A stretch of 64,000 nucleotides of DNA, taken from assembly GCA_965223125.1 (NCBI GenBank), contig OZ244984.1, positions 558,001 through 622,000 of the forward strand, given 5' to 3'. The number at the start of each line of letters is the position of its first letter. Position 1 is the stretch's first letter. This document shows positions 33,399-40,631 of this stretch, piece by piece. Source of the DNA: Pacificispira sp965223125 (GTDB taxonomy: Bacteria; Pseudomonadota; Alphaproteobacteria; UBA8366; Aestuariispiraceae). Made by a program: the position numbers and the translations under genes. A model generated the notes under the pieces. It saw only the letters and a list, made by a program, of their open reading frames with translations. It searched no databases and had not been told where the DNA came from.

Positions 33399-33418
33399 TT
33401 CAGGAGACCATCCTTCCG

Positions 33419-34210
33419 ATGACACCCGATGATGTCAAGAATGAAAGCAATCGATCCCATGTCCGGGCCCTCGCACGTGGACTGGACACGCTGAAGGCGC
33501 TCGGCACAGTCACCGAAGGCGCGACGCTCAGCGACATAGCCGCCATCGTCGATCTGGACCGGGCAACGACGCGCCGATTCCTGCTGACCCTGTGCGATCT
33601 TGGATATGTGCGGCAAAGCAAGAAACGCTTCTATATGGCCCCGAAAGTCCTGGAACTTGGCTATGCCTATTTCTCGACCATGTCGAAATGGGAGGCCATT
33701 CAGCCGATCCTGAACGAATTCTGCGACCAAACGCTCGGAACGATCTCGATTGGCGTCCAGGACGGTGACGAGGTGATCTATGTCGCCCGCGCCCAGAGTC
33801 ATCGCAGCGTCTATGCCATCAACGTGACCGTCGGGTCGCGCTTTCCGATCTATTCCTCGTCCATCGGACGCATCATCCTCGCAGGACGTTCGGATATGGA
33901 CCTGCGGCACTATCTGTCCACCATCAACCTGGTGAAGCGAACGCCCCATACGGTGACCGACATCGATGAATTCATGGCTGGCATCAACAGAATCCGCGAA
34001 CAGGGTTACAGCATTTCGGATCAGGAGACCGAGCTTGGCGTCCGATCCATCGCGATCCCGATCCATGGGCGCGACGGCGGAGTGGTTGCCGGTCTCAATT
34101 CCAGTGTGGCCACGACCTTTGCGTCCGTGGAGGATCTGGTCACCCGGTTCCTGCCGCTGCTGCGGGAAACCGCGCAACAGATCGAACCGGCCATGCAGAT
34201 CGAAAAGTAA
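33419..34210 (+). CDS. IclR-family regulator (PcaR/PobR type), probable master of the regulon
   Basis: A 263-residue regulator. The winged helix spans about residues 14-75 (RALARGLDTLKALGTVTEG and DLDRATTRRFLLTLCDLGYV). The effector domain carries VYAINVTVGSRFPIYSSSIGR and REQGYSISDQETELGVRSIAIPI, close to PcaR/PobR/PcaU proteins that sense aromatic acids. The shared operator has the inverted-plus-direct repeat layout reported for PcaU/PobR sites and occurs at five local promoters, including its own. It therefore most likely controls the catabolic genes between 17.7 and 38 kb. AGGAGA lies 11 bp before the ATG. Confidence 0.9.
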   Translation: MTPDDVKNESNRSHVRALARGLDTLKALGTVTEGATLSDIAAIVDLDRATTRRFLLTLCDLGYVRQSKKRFYMAPKVLELGYAYFSTMSKWEAIQPILNEFCDQTLGTISIGVQDGDEVIYVARAQSHRSVYAINVTVGSRFPIYSSSIGRIILAGRSDMDLRHYLSTINLVKRTPHTVTDIDEFMAGINRIREQGYSISDQETELGVRSIAIPIHGRDGGVVAGLNSSVATTFASVEDLVTRFLPLLRETAQQIEPAMQIEK

Positions 34211-34232
34211 GCAACAGGAGCATTCTCGGATT

Positions 34233-36194
34233 CTATTCCGACCCGCCCTTGATATCCGGGACAGCGCGTTGCCGGAATGCATGTTCAGAGGCCATGACCA
34301 GAAGCAGGCAAAGCGCGCCAACCGCATTGACCCAATGCGCATGCGCGACCGCATCCACCGGAAGCAACAGCGCCAGCCCGATCAACAGATAGGCGGAGCG
34401 GCGCAGCGGGGTCAGCCTCCGGCCCAGATAGCCGATCACGACACCGGATATGACCCAGACGCCGACGGTCGCCGTCACCAGGGTCAGACCGATTTCCAGC
34501 ACCGATCCCTGCAACAGAAGCGAGGGCGAATAGACGAAGAGGAAGGGGATCAGATAGGCAACCCAGCCGAACTGAACCGCCCGCCATCCAGTCTGCATCA
34601 TCGGCGCACCCGCAACCGTGGCGGCGGCAAAGGCGGCAATGGCGACCGGCGGCGTGATCATCGACATCATGCCGTAATAAAAGACGAACATATGCGCCGC
34701 CATCGGCGAAACGCCCATTTCCACGATTGAAGGTGCCACCAGAGTTGCCAGCAGGATATAAACCGCAGTCGTCGGCAGACCCATGCCAAGCACGATGCAA
34801 AGCACCGCCGAAAGCACCAGCAAAAGAAGCAGATTACCACTGGCCAGATCCACCAGCCCCAGAGTCAGGCCAAATCCGAGACCGGTTATGTTCAGCACCC
34901 CCATGATCGCCCCGGCAGCGCAGCCGATCATCAGCAATTCCAGCGAGGCCTTCCCGGTATTGATCAGCGCCGTCAGGACTTTCCGTGCGGTCAGCTTTGT
35001 ATCCTTGTATCCAAAGATGAACCCGACCGGCAGCGTTATCAGTGCCGCATAAAGCGCCGCCGTTTCCGGTTGCAGATGCCAGACGAACAGCCCGAGGATG
35101 ATCACGACAAAAGGAAGCAGGAACAGGAAGCCGCGCTTCACCGTCGGCAGCAGCAGGGGAATCAGCTTTCGATCCACCGCCGAAATGCCGTCCCGGATCG
35201 CCTGAAGGTCAACCACGAAGAAGAGTGCGGCATAATACAGAAAGGCCGGTACAATGGCTGCGATTACAACCTCCGAATAATCGACCTGCAGGAGTTCCGC
35301 CATCAGGAAGGCCGCAACACCCATCATCGGCGGCATCAACTGACCGCCCGTGGAAGCGACCGCCTCGATGGCCGCAGCTGAGGACTTGCCATAGCCGCCC
35401 TTGCGCATCATCGGGATGGTGATCGATCCGGTTGCGATGACATTGGAAACGGCGCTGCCCGATATCGACCCGAACAGTGTCGAGGCGACGACAGCGATTT
35501 TAGACGATCCGCCCCGGAACCGACCCATCAGGGCGGTCGAGCCTTCGGTGAAAAAGCGCCCGCCCCCGCTCGGTTCCAGCAGGAAGCCGAAGAAGATGAA
35601 GGCGATCACGATTGTCGTGGAAACATGGATCGGAATCCCGAATATGCCGTTCGGATCCAGCGTCACATAGGGGATCAGCCGGTCGAGCGCCACATTGTCC
35701 CCCTGAAGTCGTCCCGGGATCCAGTGCCCGACAAGGGCGAAGGCAAGGAAGGTCAGCAGAAAGACCAGCAGGACGGTCCCGGCAGTGCGTCGCAGACCTT
35801 CCGCGACACCGACCAGCAGGATCGTCGCCGCGATCAGGGTTCCGGTGGTGGCCCCGGAGAAATCCATAATGAAGACGGGAAACTGGATCATGATATACAG
35901 GCACGTCGCCCCCATCACGATGGCCAGAATGACATCGTACCAGGGTACATGCAGGCGCTTGCGCCCCCCCGTAGCCGGGATCATCAGAAAAAGGGCCGGC
36001 ATGCCCAGGGCGAGCATGCCGGCATAGAACTGCTCATTCAGGAAAATCAGTCCGGCCCGCCGGTAGAGATCGGCGGCCCAGGCCAGGGATGCCAGTGTGA
36101 TCAGGACCAGCAGAGGTTTCCCAATCCACCGGACGAGCCGGGGAGAAGTCACTGGACCCGCAATCGAACCATCGGAATTGTGATTGTCCGTCAT
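34233..36194 (-). CDS. TRAP transporter permease, fused small and large subunits (TAXI type)
   Basis: A 653-residue membrane protein with many spans. It is a DctQ/DctM fusion of the kind used with TAXI binding proteins. Recognisable blocks are FFTEGSTALMGRFRGGSSKIAVVASTL (given in part), SAVSNVIATGSITIPMMRKGGY, AIEAVASTGGQLMPPMMGVAAF and VLGMGLPTTAVYILLATLVAP. It would use the sodium or proton gradient to import an organic anion. It starts 33 bp after the binding-protein stop and shares its operator-controlled promoter, so it is the probable importer of the regulon's substrate. Confidence 0.92.
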   Translation of the reverse strand: MTDNHNSDGSIAGPVTSPRLVRWIGKPLLVLITLASLAWAADLYRRAGLIFLNEQFYAGMLALGMPALFLMIPATGGRKRLHVPWYDVILAIVMGATCLYIMIQFPVFIMDFSGATTGTLIAATILLVGVAEGLRRTAGTVLLVFLLTFLAFALVGHWIPGRLQGDNVALDRLIPYVTLDPNGIFGIPIHVSTTIVIAFIFFGFLLEPSGGGRFFTEGSTALMGRFRGGSSKIAVVASTLFGSISGSAVSNVIATGSITIPMMRKGGYGKSSAAAIEAVASTGGQLMPPMMGVAAFLMAELLQVDYSEVVIAAIVPAFLYYAALFFVVDLQAIRDGISAVDRKLIPLLLPTVKRGFLFLLPFVVIILGLFVWHLQPETAALYAALITLPVGFIFGYKDTKLTARKVLTALINTGKASLELLMIGCAAGAIMGVLNITGLGFGLTLGLVDLASGNLLLLLVLSAVLCIVLGMGLPTTAVYILLATLVAPSIVEMGVSPMAAHMFVFYYGMMSMITPPVAIAAFAAATVAGAPMMQTGWRAVQFGWVAYLIPFLFVYSPSLLLQGSVLEIGLTLVTATVGVWVISGVVIGYLGRRLTPLRRSAYLLIGLALLLPVDAVAHAHWVNAVGALCLLLVMASEHAFRQRAVPDIKGGSE

Positions 36195-36227
36195 GATCTG
36201 AGCATATCCCGGCCTGGTGAGCAGACA

Positions 36228-37169
36228 TTATTTGCCGATTTCGGCATAGAACTTCAAAGCACCCGGATGATAGGGAACCCCGAAATCCAGCTGCATGTTT
36301 TCCGGATCGAATTCGGCCATGGCCGGATAGGCGGCGACAAGCCCTTCCTTGTTTTCATACAGGGCCTTGGTTGCGGCATAGACCGCATCCTCGTCAGCGG
36401 ACGCATTGGTGACAAGCAGGTATTTCGACGCGATGACGTTGATCGGCTCCGAAAAGCCCGGATAGGCCGTAGATGGCTCGACAGCTTCGATGAAGACGCC
36501 CGGCATCGAGGCACTGGCCGCCGCCTTGGCTTCGTCGGTATCGGGAATGGTGATGAAACGGATGCCGACGGAAGCATCAGCTTCTCGTGTCTTTCCGGAT
36601 GACAGAGAGAAATGGGTGATGTCCAGACGGTCCGCGACAAGATCGTCGACCGCTTTCGGACCGCCCGCGACAGGCACCAGGGTCAGATCATCCTTGCTGA
36701 CCCCGGCAGCAGCAAGACCTGCATCCTGCATCAGCCCGGCTGCACGCTGGCGCCCGAACCCTTCGGCAATCCGCTTCCCGGCAAAGTCGGCGGTCGAGGC
36801 TATGTCGGAATCCGCCCGGACCATGAAGGCGGTGCGGAGGGTCCGTAATACGGCAACGACCCGCACATTCTCCTGTTTCACACCCTTGTATTCCTCACCG
36901 CCTGCCCAGGCCTGAAGCAGCGGCGGACTGGTTGCGATACCGAATTCCATGGCACCGGCGTGAAGGCGTGACAGGATGATTTCCGACCCTCCTTCCGGGA
37001 CGACACGCAGGTTCATGTCGGTTGCGTCGGAGACAGCCTTCGCGACGGCGGACCCGGTCAGGAAGGATGCGGATCCCTGCTGGGATGTTCCGATTGTCAT
37101 GTTCTGGGCATAGGCGGATGTCGCACTCATCAACATGCCGGCGATTGCGGCAACGAGAAACTTTTTCAT
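36228..37169 (-). CDS. TAXI-family TRAP substrate-binding protein
   Basis: A 313-residue periplasmic receptor. Residues 1-22 are a signal peptide (KKFLVAAIAGMLMSATSAYA). The mature part begins MTIGTSQQGSASFLTGSAVA, and the family blocks MNLRVVPEGGSEIILSRL, VRVVAVLRTLRTAFMVRADS and VPVAGGPKAVDDLVADRLDI follow. Of the adjacent ATG codons at 37172 and 37169, the second has correct spacing to GGAGG. An apparent N-terminal extension to 37337 is an artefact made by the operator sequence. The ligand is probably a carboxylate or sulfonate. Confidence 0.92.
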   Translation of the reverse strand: MKKFLVAAIAGMLMSATSAYAQNMTIGTSQQGSASFLTGSAVAKAVSDATDMNLRVVPEGGSEIILSRLHAGAMEFGIATSPPLLQAWAGGEEYKGVKQENVRVVAVLRTLRTAFMVRADSDIASTADFAGKRIAEGFGRQRAAGLMQDAGLAAAGVSKDDLTLVPVAGGPKAVDDLVADRLDITHFSLSSGKTREADASVGIRFITIPDTDEAKAAASASMPGVFIEAVEPSTAYPGFSEPINVIASKYLLVTNASADEDAVYAATKALYENKEGLVAAYPAMAEFDPENMQLDFGVPYHPGALKFYAEIGK

Positions 37170-37318
37170 CATATCCTCCCACGGATCATTGGCGTCCGGG
37201 TCTCCCCGGCCCTTGTTGTCATTCACCCCCGCAGCATCTTGACGGGCCTTTTGCGGGTGACGCGGATTCTCCTCTTTCGAGGACCATGCCCCTTCAGGGT
37301 TCTTGCGGTTAAAACTCA

Positions 37319-37348
37319 ATTTGTGCGCTAAGCGCATTTTTGTGCGTT
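37319..37348 (-). promoter_or_regulatory. Shared regulon operator, copy 4 (TAXI-TRAP operon)
   Basis: On the minus strand it starts AACGCACAAAAATGCGCT and differs from copy 5 at a single position over 30 bases. A perfect TTGACA (37378-37373) lies 24 bases upstream in the reading direction; the matching -10 is weak. Confidence 0.88.
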
Positions 37349-37429
37349 AGTTGTCACACTTCATAAGGGGTTTGTCAACAAGCGAGTTGCCCCGCATCTC
37401 CCCAGCAGACTTTCAATTCATCCCGCCCA

Positions 37430-37458
37430 TTGACATATCATGACTTTTTATGTATCAC
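37430..37458 (+). promoter_or_regulatory. Sigma70-like promoter of the flavin reductase gene
   Basis: TTGACA (37430-37435) and TATCAC (37453-37458) are separated by 17 bases. The operator starts 2 bases after the -10 box, so a bound regulator would cover the transcription start. Confidence 0.72.
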
Positions 37459-37460
37459 CA

Positions 37461-37490
37461 AACGCACAATAATGCGCTTAGCGCACAAAT
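37461..37490 (+). promoter_or_regulatory. Shared regulon operator, copy 5 (flavin reductase)
   Basis: The best-preserved copy, starting AACGCACAATAATGCGCT and ending AGCGCACAAAT. It holds a palindrome TGCGC-TTA-GCGCA plus a further direct copy of CGCACAA, the triple-repeat layout known for PcaU/PobR-type IclR regulators. Confidence 0.88.
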
Positions 37491-37510
37491 ATTTCACAAA
37501 GGATGAACCG

Positions 37511-38035
37511 ATGAGGCAGAAATTTCTGGAGGGGATGAGCAGGGCGGCGGCATCCGTCTGTGTCGTGACGACGGATGGACCGGCAGGCCGAAGTGGCATG
37601 ACGGTCAGCGCGATGACCTCCGTCTCGGCGGATTCACTGACCCCCTCGCTTCTGGTATGCCTGAACCGGGCAAGCCTGACCGCCGCCATGGTCCGCCGCA
37701 ATGGCGTTTTCTGTGTCAATCTGCTGCGGGAGGATCAATCGGTACTGTCCGATATCTTCTCAGGGCGCGTTGAACCGACACAATCCGACAGGTTCGAGCA
37801 AATCGACTGCCAGACCCTGCGCACCGGTTCCCCCGTCATCGACGGTGTGCTGGTGGCATTCGACTGCCGCATCGCCCAGGCAATCGAATACGGCACACAC
37901 TGGATCCTCATCGGGAATGTCGAGGATGTACAGGTGAGCCCCGAACAGGCACCGCTGGTTTATGCGAACCGATGCTACAGCAGGACATCCCCCCTGATAC
38001 CACCGCTGACACCGCATCTGCCACCGACAGCATGA
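37511..38035 (+). CDS. Flavin reductase family protein (HpaC/DszD-like)
   Basis: A 174-residue NAD(P)H:flavin oxidoreductase that would supply free reduced flavin to a two-component monooxygenase. The family start is FLEGMSRAAASVCVVTTDGP and the FMN region is GMTVSAMTSVSADSLTPSLL, with the common FCVNLLREDQSVLSDIFSG following. The ATG at 37511 has AAAGGA upstream; the frame to 37430 runs through the operator and is rejected. Its likely partner is the flavin monooxygenase candidate at 25682, under the same operator. Confidence 0.9.
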   Translation: MRQKFLEGMSRAAASVCVVTTDGPAGRSGMTVSAMTSVSADSLTPSLLVCLNRASLTAAMVRRNGVFCVNLLREDQSVLSDIFSGRVEPTQSDRFEQIDCQTLRTGSPVIDGVLVAFDCRIAQAIEYGTHWILIGNVEDVQVSPEQAPLVYANRCYSRTSPLIPPLTPHLPPTA

Positions 38036-38166
38036 ACCTGGACATATCGCAGACCCAGAAATTGCCATATCAGCCAAAATACGCAGGGCATCTAACCGGA
38101 TAGTGTTTTCTTTTGCAGCGCATTCCATAAACTGTAGGGAGACAATGTTTCCCGAAGGAATTTTGG

Positions 38167-39327
38167 ATGGCGATGACACTGAGGACCGGACAAATGGCTT
38201 CGGCATTCCATATGGCTGCTCGACGAGGCGGTCAGATCCTGATTGTGACCGCCTGTGTCAACCTCGGCATTCCCGGTATCAGCTTCGCTCAGCAGGGCAC
38301 CCCCCAGCAGGGAACCCCTGTACCTCCCGGCGAGACAGAACGGCGGATCGAGCAGCAGCGCACACTGAATGAGGCACTCGAACAGCGCATCCGCAATCTG
38401 GAAGAAGAACTCGCATCCGATGTCTGCGCCGCGCTGGATCAACAGGGGCCGGAAGCCTGCCTGGAACCCTCCCCCCTGATCGATTTCTCGCGACCCGCAG
38501 TCAACCCTGATTCAGGTGATGGGGCGGCGCTGAATCCGGTGCCCTCCACCCCTTCGGCTCCCCCTGCGGATGAAGCCCGAATCGATGAATCCCGAGCCGA
38601 ACCCGCACCTGAAACCGCCAATGTCAGTAATGCCGCGATACCCATGGGGAATCTGCAATCCGTTGAGAGGCTGGAGCAGGTGACCGCCTTCATTATGACA
38701 AAAACCGGCAGTTCGGGGTCCGGGTTTCTGGTCGGGGACGGGTTGATGATGACCAACCAGCATGTGATTGACGGGGTTGCGGTTGGCGAACAGGACGCGA
38801 TCCTGATTACCAGCAGCGCCCTGGGACAGCCCTATCTGGCAACCGTCATCGCCACCACGCCAAAGGCCGAACCGGGCACCGCCGATTTCGCCCTGTTGCG
38901 GGTGGAGGGCCTGTCCGGCAATCCGACAATCGACATCACCCGCACGGTTGGAAAACTCGACACGGTCCTTGCCGCCGGATATCCGGGCCTTGTCGTATCC
39001 AATGACAGAAACCTTATGGACTTCATGGACGGAAATGCCGATGTCGCACCGGATCTTGTGCTCAGCAGCGGCGAAGTGAGCGCCCTTCAGCAATCCGGCA
39101 ACGGCATCCCTGTCATCGTCCATACCGCCAGTATCAGCAGCGGCAACAGCGGCGGACCGCTGATGGATCGGTGCGGGCGGATCGTCGGCATCAATACCTT
39201 CATCACCGCCGATCAGGAAACGGCCAGCCGCGCCGGTTTTGCGCTGTCATCCAGGGAGATTCTTAATTTCTCTGAGAAATCCGGGGTTGCCCTGGTCATC
39301 GATGATCGAGTCTGCCCGGCCCCATAA
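38167..39327 (+). CDS. Exported trypsin-like serine protease
   Basis: A 386-residue protein with an N-terminal signal region (hydrophobic near 22-41, FAQQ), a short coiled-coil segment (GETERRIEQQRTLNEALEQR) and a Pro-rich linker. A chymotrypsin-fold domain runs from about residue 165. The triad is His199 (MMTNQHVIDG), Asp240 (TADFALLRVEG) and Ser328 (SSGNSGGPLMD). There is no PDZ domain, unlike DegP. It converges on the end of the Srf operon with a 39-bp gap. Trypsin-like proteases recur in multi-gene conflict systems, so it may be a functional partner, but it is transcribed separately. Confidence 0.88.
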   Translation: MAMTLRTGQMASAFHMAARRGGQILIVTACVNLGIPGISFAQQGTPQQGTPVPPGETERRIEQQRTLNEALEQRIRNLEEELASDVCAALDQQGPEACLEPSPLIDFSRPAVNPDSGDGAALNPVPSTPSAPPADEARIDESRAEPAPETANVSNAAIPMGNLQSVERLEQVTAFIMTKTGSSGSGFLVGDGLMMTNQHVIDGVAVGEQDAILITSSALGQPYLATVIATTPKAEPGTADFALLRVEGLSGNPTIDITRTVGKLDTVLAAGYPGLVVSNDRNLMDFMDGNADVAPDLVLSSGEVSALQQSGNGIPVIVHTASISSGNSGGPLMDRCGRIVGINTFITADQETASRAGFALSSREILNFSEKSGVALVIDDRVCPAP

Positions 39328-39366
39328 CAGACAACAGGCCTTCCTGGTCGAAAATATCGTGAGTTG

Positions 39367-39864
39367 CTACTTCAGCAGACTTGTCAGCGCTTCCTGCAAT
39401 TGCGTCTTGCGGCGCTGCAATTCGGCGATCTTGGCACGTTTTTCGGCCTCATCAAAAGTCAGCTGCTGATTTTCGATTTCCCCGTCAATGCTGTCCAGTT
39501 CCGCCTTCAGCGCGTCCAGTTGCTTTTGATCGGCGGCCTTATCGGCCTCTGCCGTCGCAATCCGCTGACGCAGCACATCGACATCACGGGAAAGCGTATC
39601 CAACTCAGTCTGAAGGGCCGCGATCTCCTGCTTCAACGCCTCATTGCGCTGATCGGCACGCTCCGCCTCCCGTGTCAGTCCGATCTGTGCGTCCTTTTCA
39701 TCTTCCAGGGCCTTTTCACGCTCATCGACGCCCTTCTGATAGTTCCCGCTCGTCAATCCTCCGATACCACCGAAGAATCCCCCTTTGTTAGGGTCCGTGG
39801 TCTGACATCCGGCACCTATCAATAGGACGCACAGGCTGATACTGATCAGGATCGAACGGCGCAT
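39367..39864 (-). CDS. Coiled-coil lipoprotein
   Basis: A 165-residue protein with a lipoprotein signal (LCVLLIGAGCQTT, lipobox Cys near residue 20), a Gly-rich linker (GGFFGGIGGLTSG) and a long coiled coil over about residues 48-160 (ALKQEIAALQTELDTLSRDV). It is anchored in the membrane facing the periplasm. It is the last gene of the Srf operon and shares its layout with the preceding lipoprotein. No enzymatic motif is seen; a scaffold or spacer role is likely. Confidence 0.75.
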   Translation of the reverse strand: MRRSILISISLCVLLIGAGCQTTDPNKGGFFGGIGGLTSGNYQKGVDEREKALEDEKDAQIGLTREAERADQRNEALKQEIAALQTELDTLSRDVDVLRQRIATAEADKAADQKQLDALKAELDSIDGEIENQQLTFDEAEKRAKIAELQRRKTQLQEALTSLLK

Positions 39865-39901
39865 GGAATAAGGTCATCCCCTCTGCTAAAGGCATTCAGA
39901 C

Positions 39902-40615
39902 TTAAAGTTGGTTGACGGTAATCACCCGCGACAGATCCGCATATTCGCGTTCCAACACCTGAATCTGACCATCAAGCCGCGCGATTTCAGCGTCCAACGG
40001 GCCGACATCGACCGTATTTCCCGCATCCACTCGCATCTGGTTGGAGGCATTAAGATATTCAGCCCTGTTTTCCTTCAGCTTGGCGATAGCGACCTGAATG
40101 GCATCACGGTTCCCTTCTGCGCGGACCAGAAGGGCCTGCATATCGGCGCGCTTCTTGGTGCCGTTCTTAACGGCGACCTGCATCGCATTCAGTTCTTCGC
40201 GATTCTTCGCCACCACCGTGTTCGTTGTCTGGATATAGGCCTCCAGCCGATTATTGTCAGCCTTCACTTCCGTGATCATCGAATCCAGCCGGGCCTGTTC
40301 ATTGGCAAACTGCTCTTTCTGCTTCGCGACGTAATAGCCGCTTCCCGCACCGATGGCCGCACCGGCACCGGCACCGATGGCAGCCCCCTGAGCGCGATTG
40401 TTGCTGCTGAGCAGCGCGCCCAGAATAGCCCCTGCCAGCGCCCCGACGATCGCACCTTCAACAACGGTCGTGTTGAAATCCTCGGCCTGCTCCCGCAAGC
40501 GGCGCTCTTCAGGTGTCAGATTGGCGTTGTTCGCCGAATTCTGTGTCGTCTGGCAGGCCCCCAGCAGCACCACCACCATCAGCGCGGAAACCGCTTTTCT
40601 GAAAAAACCCGACAT
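39902..40615 (-). CDS. Glycine-zipper lipoprotein with coiled coil
   Basis: A 237-residue lipoprotein (LMVVVLLGACQTTQ). The first third carries a glycine-zipper segment (GAIVGALAGAILGALL and GAAIGAGAGAAIGAGSGYY), able to pack into or across a membrane. The remainder is a long coiled coil. The ATG at 40615 is better spaced from AAGGGA than the ATG at 40621. It lies 16 bp after the FGE-like gene, in the same operon. The zipper suggests pore or membrane-embedding ability. Confidence 0.78.
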   Translation of the reverse strand: MSGFFRKAVSALMVVVLLGACQTTQNSANNANLTPEERRLREQAEDFNTTVVEGAIVGALAGAILGALLSSNNRAQGAAIGAGAGAAIGAGSGYYVAKQKEQFANEQARLDSMITEVKADNNRLEAYIQTTNTVVAKNREELNAMQVAVKNGTKKRADMQALLVRAEGNRDAIQVAIAKLKENRAEYLNASNQMRVDAGNTVDVGPLDAEIARLDGQIQVLEREYADLSRVITVNQL

Positions 40616-40631
40616 AATCATTTCCCTTCGG

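Larger units (their letters stand above)
37170..37510. other. 341-bp divergent control region with two operators
   Basis: It separates the TAXI-TRAP operon (minus) from the flavin reductase gene (plus). Two nearly identical 30-bp operators face opposite directions, and each follows a TTGACA box by 24-25 bases. No gene is supported in between. Confidence 0.8.

Noticed and set aside
37170..37510. Apparent N-terminal extensions of the TAXI protein and the flavin reductase that share MRLAHK
   Set aside because: The shared residues arise because both frames read through nearly identical operators; true starts with ribosome-binding sites lie downstream of each operator.
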